Source: Pseudooceanicola batsensis HTCC2597 (GTDB lineage Bacteria; Pseudomonadota; Alphaproteobacteria; Rhodobacterales; Rhodobacteraceae). From it: DNA of 64,000 nt. Position numbers and translations under genes: made by a program. Positions 26,388 through 35,760 of this stretch are shown here, one piece after another. The stretch covers positions 523,846 to 587,845 of the forward strand of contig NZ_CH724131.1 in assembly GCF_000152725.1 (NCBI RefSeq), given 5' to 3'. Numbering within the stretch: the first letter of the stretch is position 1; every line of letters starts with the position of its first letter. The notes beneath the pieces were generated by a model that worked only from the letters and a program-made list of their open reading frames with translations, was not told the DNA's origin and did no database searches.

Positions 26388-26514
26388 CGGGAAGGCTCCT
26401 GGCTAGGAATTTCTTGATCGTTCGGTTGCCCGGCGCCCCGGTTCGCGGGACGCCGGGCATGACGCGCGGGGATCACTCCGGCGGACCGGAACGAGGCGGT
26501 GATCCCCGGGACGT

Positions 26515-27363
26515 TCAGAACAGCACGTATCCGCCCGTGCCGTTGGTGAGGGTCATGGTGAGGGTATGGCCTCTGCCGTTCCGGTTGCGGACCAGCACCG
26601 CCGTGCCGTGCGCGCCGCCGATGCAGTGGACGGTCGTGCTCTCGCTGCCGACGGTGCCCGGCGCGTGCCGGAAGAGCCCTGTGCAGGTCACGCCGTCGCC
26701 GGTGACGGTCAGGGCATAGGCGCCTTCCCGATGGCCGAAGATCCGCCCCGTCAGCGAGGTGCCGCCATAGATCGTGCCGGACCCCGAGATGTTGATGTCG
26801 CTCGCCGGGGCCCCGCCGCCGTGATCCGCACCGGGCCTGTTCTCGCGCAGGTAGCTTGCCACCGCGTCATGCGCCTTGGACCGCTGCGAACCGGAACAGG
26901 AGCTGCCTGCGGTGATCTCGCGCCCGATGGGGTTGAACAACGCGGTGCAGCCGCTGGCAAAGCGCACTTCGATCTCGCCGGTGCTCCGGGCATGCAGTTC
27001 CGGCACGTCGCGCCGGCCGCCGATCGTGCCGCCTGTCGGTGCTCCGCTTTCGCGCAGATACCGGCCCGAGGCCCAGCCGGAGATCTGACCGTTCGGCGTT
27101 TCCAGATGACACCACCGCGCGTTGCCTTCGCCACGGCAGCCGAGGTTGCGGAAGACTGCGCCGTTCGGGGCACGGGCGACGACCCGGTTCGACGTGCCGG
27201 GGCCGGACCGGATATTGAGCGTGTCGTTCGACGACACCCCGGTGACCTGCCAGTAGTCCGGCCCCATCTGGGCGCGGGCGCCGTCGGGGCCCGTCACCAG
27301 GGCCGCGGCCGCCAGCGCCAGTGCCGCCAGTCCGGTCCTCAAGATGCTTCCATGCTTGATCAT
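26515..27363 (-). CDS. Exported SH3-domain protein
   Basis: 282 aa. Signal peptide MIKHGSILRTGLAALALAAA ending in GARAQ (cleavage about 31). A bacterial SH3 domain follows (about 35-105: LNIRSGPGTSNRVV, NGAVFRNLGCRGEGNARWC, GWASGRYL), then a segment with FASGCTALFNPIGREITAGS and a C-terminal beta-rich part (about 190-282). Bacterial SH3b domains often bind cell-wall peptides. The ATG at 27363 has AGGAGAAGG upstream. The SH3b unit resembles the one in the META-domain protein at 34.8 kb, including the Cys pair NLGC...WC. Confidence 0.75.
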   Translation of the reverse strand: MIKHGSILRTGLAALALAAAALVTGPDGARAQMGPDYWQVTGVSSNDTLNIRSGPGTSNRVVARAPNGAVFRNLGCRGEGNARWCHLETPNGQISGWASGRYLRESGAPTGGTIGGRRDVPELHARSTGEIEVRFASGCTALFNPIGREITAGSSCSGSQRSKAHDAVASYLRENRPGADHGGGAPASDINISGSGTIYGGTSLTGRIFGHREGAYALTVTGDGVTCTGLFRHAPGTVGSESTTVHCIGGAHGTAVLVRNRNGRGHTLTMTLTNGTGGYVLF

Positions 27364-27410
27364 CAGATCCTTCTCCTGTCGTGTTGTTCCAGAACGGTTG
27401 CCGATCGGGG

Positions 27411-28019
27411 TCAGCCCACGAAGCGGCAGGTTGTGGTTTCGCCGTAGATGTCCCGGATCCGCGGCTCGGCCCCGCCGAGCGCCACGCCGCCCCACAGGAT
27501 CACGTAATAGTCGCGCGGCGTATCGGGGGAGACGAGGGCGCCGACATGGACGCCATCGCCCTCTTCGACGCGGACGGCCGGAAGTTCGGTCGCGAACTCG
27601 TAGACGGTCAGCGACCGTCCCGCGTCGCCGCACACCAGGTCCCGGACGCCGGAGGCCTCCTCCAGCAGGAATTCGGCCACCAGCTCTGCCTCGCGCCGCA
27701 GGTATTCGGCTTCGACGCAGGCGCGCAGGTCCGGGTCTTTCCAGCATTCGTCCCGGCCCTTGATCCAGCCCCTCTGGGTGGCGCGCAGGTTGTCCTCGAC
27801 CTCCTTCGCGCCGGTATCGAGGCCCCGGGTGACGGAGAGTGCGGCAGCGAAACGATCTGCGAGCCTGCGGTCCAGCGCGGCCAGGGCCGGGTCGTCGCAG
27901 ACCAGTTTCTCGGCCGAGCTTTCGGCCTTGGCGCAGTCGAAGGCCGGACCCTCCTGGGCGTGGCCCGCCCCCGGCAGGGCGAAGAGCAGAACGAGGGCGA
28001 ATAGTCGGTTCGGGATCAT
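27411..28019 (-). CDS. LprI-like exported protein
   Basis: 202 aa with signal peptide (MIPNRLFALVLLFALPG, cleavage after HAQ near 22). The next part, FDCAKAESSAEKLVCDDPAL to GWIKGRDECW (about 28-93), matches the DUF1311/LprI domain with its four Cys. The C-terminal part with VCGDAGRSLTVYEF and TTTCRFVG looks like a MliC-type membrane-bound lysozyme-inhibitor fold, by composition and Cys placement. LprI and MliC both inhibit lysozyme in other bacteria, so a periplasmic lysozyme-inhibiting role is possible; inference. Confidence 0.7.
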   Translation of the reverse strand: MIPNRLFALVLLFALPGAGHAQEGPAFDCAKAESSAEKLVCDDPALAALDRRLADRFAAALSVTRGLDTGAKEVEDNLRATQRGWIKGRDECWKDPDLRACVEAEYLRREAELVAEFLLEEASGVRDLVCGDAGRSLTVYEFATELPAVRVEEGDGVHVGALVSPDTPRDYYVILWGGVALGGAEPRIRDIYGETTTCRFVG

Positions 28020-28053
28020 GGCAGGCCTTTCGGGGCGAACGGGGGTGGAGGGG

Positions 28054-28836
28054 TCATTCCGGGGCGCCTCCGAGCAACGAGAGGCCGAAGATCGCCCAGT
28101 CGTTCAGGATATGCGTCCCCGTCGAAACCCAGATGTTGCGGGTGATCAGGTAAGGCATCAGCAGGATGATCCGGATGGGCACCAATCCGATCAGGGCCTG
28201 GGGAAGGTTCCACTGATACGTCGGGAGGTGGATCAGCGCGAAGATCACGGCTGCGCCGAGGGCGGCCAGCGCGATGGCGGCTTTGCGTGGCATCATCCGG
28301 TCGAGGAAGGCCAGGAAGGCGAGGAACGGCAGGATCGTGAAGATCTCTTCGCCCAGGAGCTGTATGGCCGTCCATCCGAAGAACAGGATCCGGTCCAGCC
28401 CGGCGGCCGATGCGACGCGGTCTCCGGCCGGGTTGGCTACCGTGTGAAAGAGGTGCGTGACCAGCAGTCCCAGCAGGATCGTCGCGACCGCGTTGAGGAC
28501 GAAGAAGCCGAGGATGATCGCCCCGTCCCGCCGCCTGACGGGGCGGAACAGAGACAGCGGCGCGCGCGGTCCCGCGACGGCAGCGAGCGTGCCGAGAGGG
28601 ATCAGCACAAAGAGAAGCGCCGGGATGAAGGTGCCAAAGCCGCTGGGGAACATCGGCTGCGTCTTCATGAGCGCCCCGAAAGCGACTGCCACCGAAGCGA
28701 GAACGAGAAGCCAGCCCGCCGGGCCGATGTGAACCGGCCGACCGCGATAGAGGGGCAGGTCGCAATCCGCGCGCTCGAACCGGAACCTCTCGTCCGGGTC
28801 GGTCGCGCCGGTGTCGGACGCCGTTCCTTCCGTCAT
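28054..28836 (-). CDS. CPBP-family intramembrane protease
   Basis: 260-aa polytopic membrane protein of the CPBP/Abi (CAAX and bacteriocin-processing) family, with about seven hydrophobic helices. Motif 1 is present as LLGEEIFTILPF (about 168) but without the usual Arg after EE; motif 2 as IFALIHLPTYQW (His) and motif 3 as THILNDW. Glutamic-type proteases of this group use these Glu and His residues, so activity is likely but the missing Arg is noteworthy. Long charged N-terminal cytoplasmic segment (about 45 residues). Confidence 0.75.
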   Translation of the reverse strand: MTEGTASDTGATDPDERFRFERADCDLPLYRGRPVHIGPAGWLLVLASVAVAFGALMKTQPMFPSGFGTFIPALLFVLIPLGTLAAVAGPRAPLSLFRPVRRRDGAIILGFFVLNAVATILLGLLVTHLFHTVANPAGDRVASAAGLDRILFFGWTAIQLLGEEIFTILPFLAFLAFLDRMMPRKAAIALAALGAAVIFALIHLPTYQWNLPQALIGLVPIRIILLMPYLITRNIWVSTGTHILNDWAIFGLSLLGGAPE

Positions 28837-28925
28837 GCTGCACCCTCCTTGCGCCCCGCACGTCCCGCCATCATTCCAGCATTGTGCGACGTGAGGGTGA
28901 CGCTAAACCGATGCAGGGGGCCGGG

Positions 28926-29909
28926 CTATCCGTTCTGCGCGGTCCCTGTCCGGATTGCGGAGGCGGATCCCCGCGCGCGTCGCAGGGTGGTCGACGGCGC
29001 CTCGCCGAAGGTCACGCGATAGGTCTGCGCGAACCGCCCGAGATGCGAAAAGCCGCAATCGAAGGCAATCGTCGTCACCGAGTCGCCACAGCCCGCGAGC
29101 AACCGTTGGCGCGCCTTGTGCAGGCGATGCGCGGTCAGCCGGTCCCAGGGCGTTTGACCCGAGCTCTGCCGGAAGGCGTCCTGCAACTGCCGTACCGACA
29201 CGCCGATCGCCTCCGCGATGGTCGGCACGGTCAGGGGCTCGCTCAGATTCGCCAGCATGAAGTCCTCGGCCCGCCGGACGAGGGCATGCTGCGGCCGCTC
29301 GCGCGGACCGGCATCCGGGGCCGTCAGGAAGATCAGGCGGATGTGTTCGATGACCAGCGCGGCGAACAGGTCCGAGGCCGGTCGGTGGATCAAGGTGGGC
29401 GCGGCCGAGGCGAGATCGCTGAACATGTACCGGATCAGTGCCTTGAAGCCCGCAAGCGCCGCGGGCGAGGTGGGCACGACCGGATTGTCGGTCGCCACGG
29501 GCAGGACATGCCGGACAGGCGCGGCATCGAGCGAAATCTTGGCCAGGTTCGCGCGGAAATCCTGATGTGCGCCCCTCTCGACGCGTGTCCAGCGTTCCGA
29601 CGGCCCGAGGGCCAGGGAATCGTCTTCCCGGATCACTTGCTGCTGCCGGTCCATTCGGACCAGCGTCCGGCCGCGGGTGGGCATCATGACGGTCAGGAAC
29701 TTGTCGTCGGCAAGGTCGATCTCGTGCCCCGAGGAGGTGACGCTCAGAAGGCTCGTCCCGATGCCGGGGAAATCCGCCGACGCGACCCGCAACCGGCGGT
29801 CGGGGCCCTTGGACATGTTGAAATGATCCGGAGCGCTGAACAGCAGCGACTGGAAATCGGCACGGCCCCGCGCGCGTTCGTCCCATAGTTTCGAATGGTA
29901 ATTCAGCAT
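28926..29909 (-). CDS. AraC-family transcriptional regulator
   Basis: 327 aa. The N-terminal ligand-sensing domain resembles the AraC-binding-like type. The C-terminal double helix-turn-helix (about 225-320) shows LTVPTIAEAIGVSVRQLQDAF, then VTTIAFDCGFSHLGRFAQTYR and FGEAPSTTLRRAR, the AraC signature. It is encoded just downstream of the RTX gene on the same strand; the 93-base gap holds a candidate -10 TATACT. A natural target is the RTX gene or the hydrolase set, but no operator is visible. Confidence 0.88.
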   Translation of the reverse strand: MLNYHSKLWDERARGRADFQSLLFSAPDHFNMSKGPDRRLRVASADFPGIGTSLLSVTSSGHEIDLADDKFLTVMMPTRGRTLVRMDRQQQVIREDDSLALGPSERWTRVERGAHQDFRANLAKISLDAAPVRHVLPVATDNPVVPTSPAALAGFKALIRYMFSDLASAAPTLIHRPASDLFAALVIEHIRLIFLTAPDAGPRERPQHALVRRAEDFMLANLSEPLTVPTIAEAIGVSVRQLQDAFRQSSGQTPWDRLTAHRLHKARQRLLAGCGDSVTTIAFDCGFSHLGRFAQTYRVTFGEAPSTTLRRARGSASAIRTGTAQNG

Positions 29910-30002
29910 CTTGCCGGACCGTGGTTACACAACAGCGCAAAGTATATTGCATTGACATTGCGCTGTCTGCGCCTTTGCCATCCCGCCCGCAATCGGCCCT
30001 CG

Positions 30003-33000
30003 TCAGGGCGCGAAATCGAAGTTCCCCGACTGTGCGATGGCCGCAACAGTGAGATCTCCCTCAAGGAAGAGCGTGCCGTGTCTGCCCAGGCCGATCTCGA
30101 GCCCGCCGGGCCTGGGCTGGAACGTCATGTCCGACAGGCCGCTAATTCCGGGCAGGGCCAGCTGGATGACATCCTGTCCCGGTGTGAAGTCGGTGATCGT
30201 GTCGCCCGGAGCGATGTCGCCCTCGTCGAAGCCGAAGACATCGCCCCAGGCCCAGCCCGTCACCGTGTCCGCCCCTTCGCCGCCGATCAGCGTGTCGTGG
30301 CCGATCCCGCCGTTGAGGGAATCGTTCCCCTCGTTCCCGAGCAGCAGGTCATTGCCCCTGTTGCCGACCAGGACATCGTCGCCATGCTGGCCGGTCAGCA
30401 GGTCGTCATCGTTGAAGCCGCGCAGGGTGTCGTCGCCCCCCCAGCCGCGCAACGTATCGTTGCCGGGCGAGCCGCGCATGTCGTCGTTGCCGCGCCCGCC
30501 GACAAGGCTGTCGTCGCCGCCGTGACCGTTGATCAGATCGTCGCCGTCGCCGCCATGCAGGGTGTCGTCCCGGCCGAAGCCGCCGATGGTGTCGTCGCCC
30601 GGCGTGCCGCTCAGATCGTCGACATTGCCGGTGCCGTTGATCACCTCTCCGGAAACCGCGGGATCGTCCGGCCCGACGCCCGGATCGGCCGCGGCGGTGA
30701 AGGTGATCTCGATGACCTCGAACGGTTTGAGGCGCAGCGCCACCTCGGGGCCGTCGAAGGCATGGTCGGTCAGGGACGCGCGGACATCGTGTTCATCGTA
30801 GTAGTAGGCCCGGCCATCGATCTCGACGGAACTCGAAGGGGTATGGCCCGTGTCGTGGCGCCAGTGAAACCCGTCGGAGCTTTGCGCGGATTGGTCGATG
30901 CCGATCTGGACGCCGGTGCCGGTGGCGCCCGTGCCGACGAGGCCGGTCAGATCCACGTCGAGATCGAGCACCTCGAGCGAGCGGGACGAGACATAGACCA
31001 CGGTCCTGTCGTCGGACCGATAGGCATTGATCTCGAAGCTGCCGTCGTCGCCCTCGAATTCGGTCGCCATCAGTTCCAGTCCGGGCAGGCTCTCGCTCAT
31101 CAGGTCGAACATGGCGCCCCGGACGGAATTCGTGACGCGGCCCGCTTCGTCCAGAACGGCGGTTTCCCGGGGGCTGCCGACGAGATCGCTGTCGGTGTTG
31201 TGCTGGACGGGCCAGACATGCGCCCGGTCCACGCCGTCCTCGAGCATGTTTTCGAACTGCTCCTGGATGGTCGAGGCGGAGCGGATTCCGACCTCGTCGT
31301 AATCGGTGGTCCGGACGTTCCATTCGGTGATGTGCAGATCGAGGTCCCCGGAAAAGGCCGCGTCCCAGACCGCATAGTCGCGGTCGATGTAGTTCTGTTC
31401 GCTGTCGGCGTCGGTATAGGCGAGTTCGGTCTTGTTGTAGTAATAATGTTCGACCACGCCATCGATCGCGGCGCGGGTTTCGGTCCCGAGTTCGTCGATG
31501 ATCGCCGCGTTCGCGTCTTCCAGCCGCGCGATGTAGCCGCGGGAGTCCTTGCTGCCGACGAAGTCCGATGCGCCGGTCGGCGTGGCCATCTGCACGAGGA
31601 TGTCCGCCTGCTGCGCCTCGGACAGTCCCGCCGCCAGCATCCCGTTGCGCAGACCGATCGCGGCAAGATCGGCCTTCTGGCCATAGGTCGTCTCGTTCAT
31701 CGTGGCCCAGTACTCGTTGCCGATCTCGAAGGCCTCGACCACCTCGCCATAGTCGCGCATCACCTTTTCCGCGAAGGGCGTGAGCCGGTCGGCCACGACA
31801 TCGGCATAGTCGTCAACGCTCATCAGCCGTGTGGTCACGACCAGCGTCACCTGCGCATCGTTGTCGCCTGCCCAGTCCAGCATGCGCTTGAGCTCCGGAC
31901 GCAGGTCGGGCTGGCCCGAGTCGTCGGGCACCATCAGGGTGACGTCCAGCCAATCCTCGCCGTCCTCGAGACCGGCCTGGGGATCCCCCTGACCGGCGGG
32001 AAAGCGCAGGTGCTCGATCCCGAGCGCGTCTGTGGCCGAGGTGAAGTTGCCGGTCGGCTGTCCGTCCGTGGTGTTGACGGTGAAGACCGCGTTGCCTCCG
32101 AAATGACCCGTCGTGGCGACGGCGCCGGTGGCAGTGGCCGAGATCAGCGTCGCGCTCTTGTCGAGGCCGGGCGTCACGATGCCGGTGTCGCCCGGATCGA
32201 CATCATCCCCTTCTTCCGCCCCGTCCTCGGGCGGAGGGGCAGGTGGCGGGACCGGGCCGGCCAGATTGGTCAGCCACGCCGACATCTCTGCCAGTTCGGC
32301 CGGAGCGACACCGGAGAGATGGGCGATCCGCTGCCCGTCGAACAGCAGATCGGTGCCGTCGCCCTCCGCCTGCGCCTCGAGCGTGAGACCGGCACGGGTT
32401 TCCGCGGCGGACAACGGCGCGCCCGTCTCGTCGATCAGCGTCACCGGCTCCGGCAGGCCGCCTTCGGACAGCACTTCGTAGCCGAAAATGGTGATCGCTG
32501 CGGCATCCGCCCGGCCGTAGACCAGTTCATAGCTGTCGCGTCCCTCGAACCCGGCCACGAAATCGCCGTCGTCGGCCCGGATCGTGTCCCAACCCGCGCC
32601 GCCCAGCAGGACATCGCCTCCGGCCGTTCCCGCAGGATCGCGCCCGTCGATCAGATCGTCGCCGTCCCGCCCGTTCAGCCAGTCCTCCCCTCCGTTTCCG
32701 CCCAGCGTGTCGTCACCGCTGCCGCCCACGAGGTGATCGTCCTCCGCCGTCCCGTTCCGGGCGTCACCGGGCTGGATCAGATTCGGCTCGTGCACCTGGA
32801 GATTGCCGATCCAGATCGTCTGGTGGAACAGCTCCTCGGCCGTATGGCCTTCTATGATGGCGACCTCCTGGCTGCCGAACACCACCACGGCGCCCGAGCC
32901 GTCGGGCAGGTCGCCGATCCCGGCATTGAGCGTCCCGTCGTAGAAGGCGCTGCGCGGGTAGATCGCGCCTTCGGCATCGGTGAAGATCACCTGGTCGGGC

Positions 33001-33635
33001 TGGCCGCCATGTTCCGGGCGTGAGAAATCCAGATCCCGGATCACCACCGGTTCGGCGCCGGGCCGCCCGGTGGCGACCATGAAACGGTCGGCCCCGTCGC
33101 CCCCCGTCATGGTGTCGCCGTCGTCGCCCCAGAACCGGTCGTCACCCGAGCCGCCTTCGATCTCGTCGGGCGCGCCCTGTTCCGGTTCGATGGCGAAGAT
33201 CACGTCGTGCCCGGTGCCGCCGGAAAAACTGTCCGCGCCGGCAATGTCGTCGAAGAGGTCGTCGCCCGAACCGCCGTCCATCGTGTCGTCGCCAACTCCG
33301 CCGAACAGCCGGTCGGCTTCGCCACCGCCGCTCAGCAGGTCATCGCCCGAGCCGCCGTCGAGCGCATCGCGTCCCGCCCCGCCATCCACACGGTCCGCGC
33401 CGCGCAGACCCGCGATGGTGTCGTCCCCCGAGAGGGCATCGATCTCGTCCGCCCCGCTCGTGCCCCCGATGGCATCGTCGCCGGGCGTCGCGCCGTGGCG
33501 GTCGGGTTCGGTCAGAAGATCGTCGCCCGAGCCACCCGGCTGGTCGGGGTCCTCCGAACCGGAGTCGGGCGGAGTGTCGTCGAAGCCGATGGCGATCAGT
33601 CCGAGCAGGGCCGGGAACAACAAGAATAGCAGCAT
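30003..33635 (-). CDS. RTX repeat protein with glycoside-hydrolase-like core
   Basis: 1210 aa. A hydrophobic N-terminus (MLLFLLFPALLGLIAIGFDD) is followed by Ca2+-binding RTX nonapeptides (GGxGxDxLx) in blocks at about 55-190, 290-345 and 1005-1130. In between (about 490-990) lies a domain with features of (beta/alpha)8 glycoside hydrolases: LGIEHLRFPAGQGDP, an acid/base-like EAFEIGNEYW near 640 and a nucleophile-like HITEWNVRTTDYDE near 772. This resembles clan GH-A enzymes such as GH39/GH79/GH30; the exact family cannot be assigned. A C-terminal beta segment follows. RTX proteins are usually type I secreted, but no ABC, MFP or TolC-like gene is in the window, and the N-terminal hydrophobic stretch suggests a membrane anchor instead. 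Confidence 0.8.
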   Translation of the reverse strand: MLLFLLFPALLGLIAIGFDDTPPDSGSEDPDQPGGSGDDLLTEPDRHGATPGDDAIGGTSGADEIDALSGDDTIAGLRGADRVDGGAGRDALDGGSGDDLLSGGGEADRLFGGVGDDTMDGGSGDDLFDDIAGADSFSGGTGHDVIFAIEPEQGAPDEIEGGSGDDRFWGDDGDTMTGGDGADRFMVATGRPGAEPVVIRDLDFSRPEHGGQPDQVIFTDAEGAIYPRSAFYDGTLNAGIGDLPDGSGAVVVFGSQEVAIIEGHTAEELFHQTIWIGNLQVHEPNLIQPGDARNGTAEDDHLVGGSGDDTLGGNGGEDWLNGRDGDDLIDGRDPAGTAGGDVLLGGAGWDTIRADDGDFVAGFEGRDSYELVYGRADAAAITIFGYEVLSEGGLPEPVTLIDETGAPLSAAETRAGLTLEAQAEGDGTDLLFDGQRIAHLSGVAPAELAEMSAWLTNLAGPVPPPAPPPEDGAEEGDDVDPGDTGIVTPGLDKSATLISATATGAVATTGHFGGNAVFTVNTTDGQPTGNFTSATDALGIEHLRFPAGQGDPQAGLEDGEDWLDVTLMVPDDSGQPDLRPELKRMLDWAGDNDAQVTLVVTTRLMSVDDYADVVADRLTPFAEKVMRDYGEVVEAFEIGNEYWATMNETTYGQKADLAAIGLRNGMLAAGLSEAQQADILVQMATPTGASDFVGSKDSRGYIARLEDANAAIIDELGTETRAAIDGVVEHYYYNKTELAYTDADSEQNYIDRDYAVWDAAFSGDLDLHITEWNVRTTDYDEVGIRSASTIQEQFENMLEDGVDRAHVWPVQHNTDSDLVGSPRETAVLDEAGRVTNSVRGAMFDLMSESLPGLELMATEFEGDDGSFEINAYRSDDRTVVYVSSRSLEVLDLDVDLTGLVGTGATGTGVQIGIDQSAQSSDGFHWRHDTGHTPSSSVEIDGRAYYYDEHDVRASLTDHAFDGPEVALRLKPFEVIEITFTAAADPGVGPDDPAVSGEVINGTGNVDDLSGTPGDDTIGGFGRDDTLHGGDGDDLINGHGGDDSLVGGRGNDDMRGSPGNDTLRGWGGDDTLRGFNDDDLLTGQHGDDVLVGNRGNDLLLGNEGNDSLNGGIGHDTLIGGEGADTVTGWAWGDVFGFDEGDIAPGDTITDFTPGQDVIQLALPGISGLSDMTFQPRPGGLEIGLGRHGTLFLEGDLTVAAIAQSGNFDFAP

Positions 33636-33860
33636 TGCGGCCCCCCGTTCGGATGCCGGTGGAAATCGATTCTAATCTGCCTGCCACATTATCGCCATTC
33701 TTCGCCCGAAGCCGAGAAACAATTCCCCGCCGGATTGGAAACAGTCAAACCAAATCAGGGCTTTGTTCGAACGAAACGGGCCTCTGTCCAACCCGCGCTT
33801 TGCGGCAGCGGGTGATTGCCATATCGTAGTCCGGAAAATCCGGGTTCGACGAGGTGTTGC

Positions 33861-34841
33861 ATGAGAACGGAGCGGAAAATGCGCCGACGGGACTTTACGA
33901 TCATGATCGGGGCAGGCGGCCTGTCGCTTCTGGCCGGTCCGCTCGCCGGTCAGCACGTCTACAAGGAGGTGAACGCGCTCCAGCCCGGCGAATTCACCTG
34001 GCATCCCGAGCGGCAGCCGGACGGCCCCGTTTCCGTCGTCGTCTCGCTGGATGAGCAACGGGTGCATGTCTACCGCAACGGGGTGCGGATCGCGGTCTCG
34101 ACCTGTTCCAGCGGCAAGCCCGGGCACGAGACGCCGACCGGCGTCTTCGTCGTGCTCCAGAAGGATCGCGACCACCGGTCCTCGACCTACAACAACGCTC
34201 CCATGCCGAACATGAACCGTCTGACCTGGGGCGGGATCGCGCTGCACGCCGGCAACCTGCCGGGGTATCCGGCCAGCCACGGCTGCATCCGGCTGCCTCT
34301 GAAGTTCTCGGCGCTTCTGTTCGAGGTGACGCACCTCGGAACGCCGGTCATCATCGCCGCCAGCGGATCGGCGCCGGACAGCGTGGTGCATCCCGGCTTC
34401 ATCCTCGGCAGCTACGAAACGGAGGAGTTCGAGAGGGTCCTCGACACGCTCTCGCCTCGGCAGCACCCGTCGGACTGGGCGATGGACGGCGCCTATCCGA
34501 TTACCTCGATCATCGCGTCGTCGCACGACGAACGCATCGTCATCCTCGAGAACGACCGCCAGGTCGCGGACGGGCCGCTGATCTGGGATGGCAAGCCCCT
34601 CGGACCGCATGTCTACGTCCTGCACGGGCCCGACGACGGTCAGCGCGGCATGCAGTGGCAGGCGCTGACCTACGACGGTACTGCCGAGCAGGCCGGGCAC
34701 GATCTGACCCGCGTGGGCACGGACAAGGCCTTTGGCGAGGTGATCGCCGCGCACAGCCATCCGGGCATGATCTTCGTCTTCACCGACCTTCCCCTGCATC
34801 CCGACCGCCGGACGGGACGCGACTTTGTCGTCATGTCCTGA
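33861..34841 (+). CDS. Tat-exported L,D-transpeptidase (YkuD)
   Basis: 326 aa. A twin-arginine signal is plain (MRRRDFTIMIGAGGLSLLAG). The YkuD catalytic domain (about 50-160) shows VSTCSSGKPGHETPTGVF and the active-site HAGNLPGYPASHGCIRLP with the catalytic His and Cys. A C-terminal part of about 150 residues has unknown fold (ASSHDERIVILEND, FTDLPLHPDRRTG). L,D-transpeptidases make 3-3 cross-links or anchor proteins to peptidoglycan. Start at 33861 (GAGG upstream) or at 33879 (GGAG upstream) are both possible; the Tat motif is in either. Confidence 0.87.
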   Translation: MRTERKMRRRDFTIMIGAGGLSLLAGPLAGQHVYKEVNALQPGEFTWHPERQPDGPVSVVVSLDEQRVHVYRNGVRIAVSTCSSGKPGHETPTGVFVVLQKDRDHRSSTYNNAPMPNMNRLTWGGIALHAGNLPGYPASHGCIRLPLKFSALLFEVTHLGTPVIIAASGSAPDSVVHPGFILGSYETEEFERVLDTLSPRQHPSDWAMDGAYPITSIIASSHDERIVILENDRQVADGPLIWDGKPLGPHVYVLHGPDDGQRGMQWQALTYDGTAEQAGHDLTRVGTDKAFGEVIAAHSHPGMIFVFTDLPLHPDRRTGRDFVVMS

Positions 34842-34848
34842 AAGCTTC

Positions 34849-35760
34849 ATGCCCATGCGTCTGCTCTGCATCCTCCTCGCTCTCATGTCGCTTCCAGCTG
34901 CCGCGTCGGACTGGACCATAACGGCCATCGACGGCGATCCGGCCGTTGGCGCGCCGACGATCTCGTTCGGCGAGGACGGGATTTCGGGCGCGACCGGATG
35001 CAACCGGTTCAGCGGATCGGCCAGCGCCTCGGCCGGATCGCTGCAGATCGGTCCCGGTCTCGCCATGACCCGCCGCGCCTGCCTCGGTGCCGATCTGACG
35101 GCGCAGGAGGGGCGCCTGACGGCCTTGCTGCAGGGCGACGTCGAGATGCAGCCCGACCCCTTCGACGACAGCCTGACGCTGGTCGGCAACGGGGTGACCG
35201 CACGGCTGGTCCCGGGGTTGCCGCCGCCGCCCGTGGCCGCCGCTGCCTTCCTCATCGTCTCCGGCGTCGAGGCGACATTGAACGTGAGGCGCGATGCGTC
35301 GACGCGTTCGGGCATCGTCGCTCATGCGCCGCTCGGCATCATCCTGCGCAACCTGGGCTGCGAGGCGCGCAGCGACAGGACCTGGTGCAGGATCGGCTAT
35401 ATCGACGCCTCGGGACTAGAGGGCTGGGCCGCAGCCGAATATCTGGCACCGGCCTCAGCCATCCGCCGCGCGGGGGCCGAGCTCTTCGACGGGATCGGGC
35501 GGCTGGATTGTCGGTCCGGCGCGTCCGAGGTGGCACGGTGCGAGGCGGGCGTGGCACGCGAAAGCGACGGGTCGGGCGCGATCCTGATCTATCTCGACGA
35601 CAACCGGCGCCTGCTTCTCGAATTCCGGGGCACCTCCGTAGCGGCCGCCGGGGCCGATGCAGGCGACGCCATCGCGACCGAAGTGCAGGAGGACGCGGTT
35701 CTCGTCACATCCGGCTCCGACCGCATCACCATCCCGACGGCGATGCTGCGCGGTGAATAG
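34849..35760 (+). CDS. META/HslJ and SH3 domain exported protein
   Basis: 303 aa. Signal peptide MPMRLLCILLALMSLPAAAS, then a META/HslJ-type domain (about 25-120: GATGCNRFSGSASAS, RRACLGADLTAQEGR), then an SH3b domain (about 135-200: TLNVRRDASTRSGIVAHAPLG, RNLGCEARSDRTWCRIGY, GWAAAEYL). The last 90 residues are unassigned. The META domain is known from heat- or motility-related proteins and its role is unclear. It lies seven bases after the L,D-transpeptidase gene and is clearly co-transcribed, suggesting a shared cell-envelope function. Confidence 0.78.
   Translation: MPMRLLCILLALMSLPAAASDWTITAIDGDPAVGAPTISFGEDGISGATGCNRFSGSASASAGSLQIGPGLAMTRRACLGADLTAQEGRLTALLQGDVEMQPDPFDDSLTLVGNGVTARLVPGLPPPPVAAAAFLIVSGVEATLNVRRDASTRSGIVAHAPLGIILRNLGCEARSDRTWCRIGYIDASGLEGWAAAEYLAPASAIRRAGAELFDGIGRLDCRSGASEVARCEAGVARESDGSGAILIYLDDNRRLLLEFRGTSVAAAGADAGDAIATEVQEDAVLVTSGSDRITIPTAMLRGE

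Noticed and set aside
30240-30620. Regularly repeated DNA that might suggest a CRISPR array
   Set aside because: The repeats have a 27-base codon period and encode GGxGxDxLx nonapeptides; no spacers and no cas genes.
29895-33023. A 1042-codon plus-strand open frame opposite the RTX gene
   Set aside because: Shadow of Asp/Gly repeats; reads as Val/Ala/Arg repeats with no domain.
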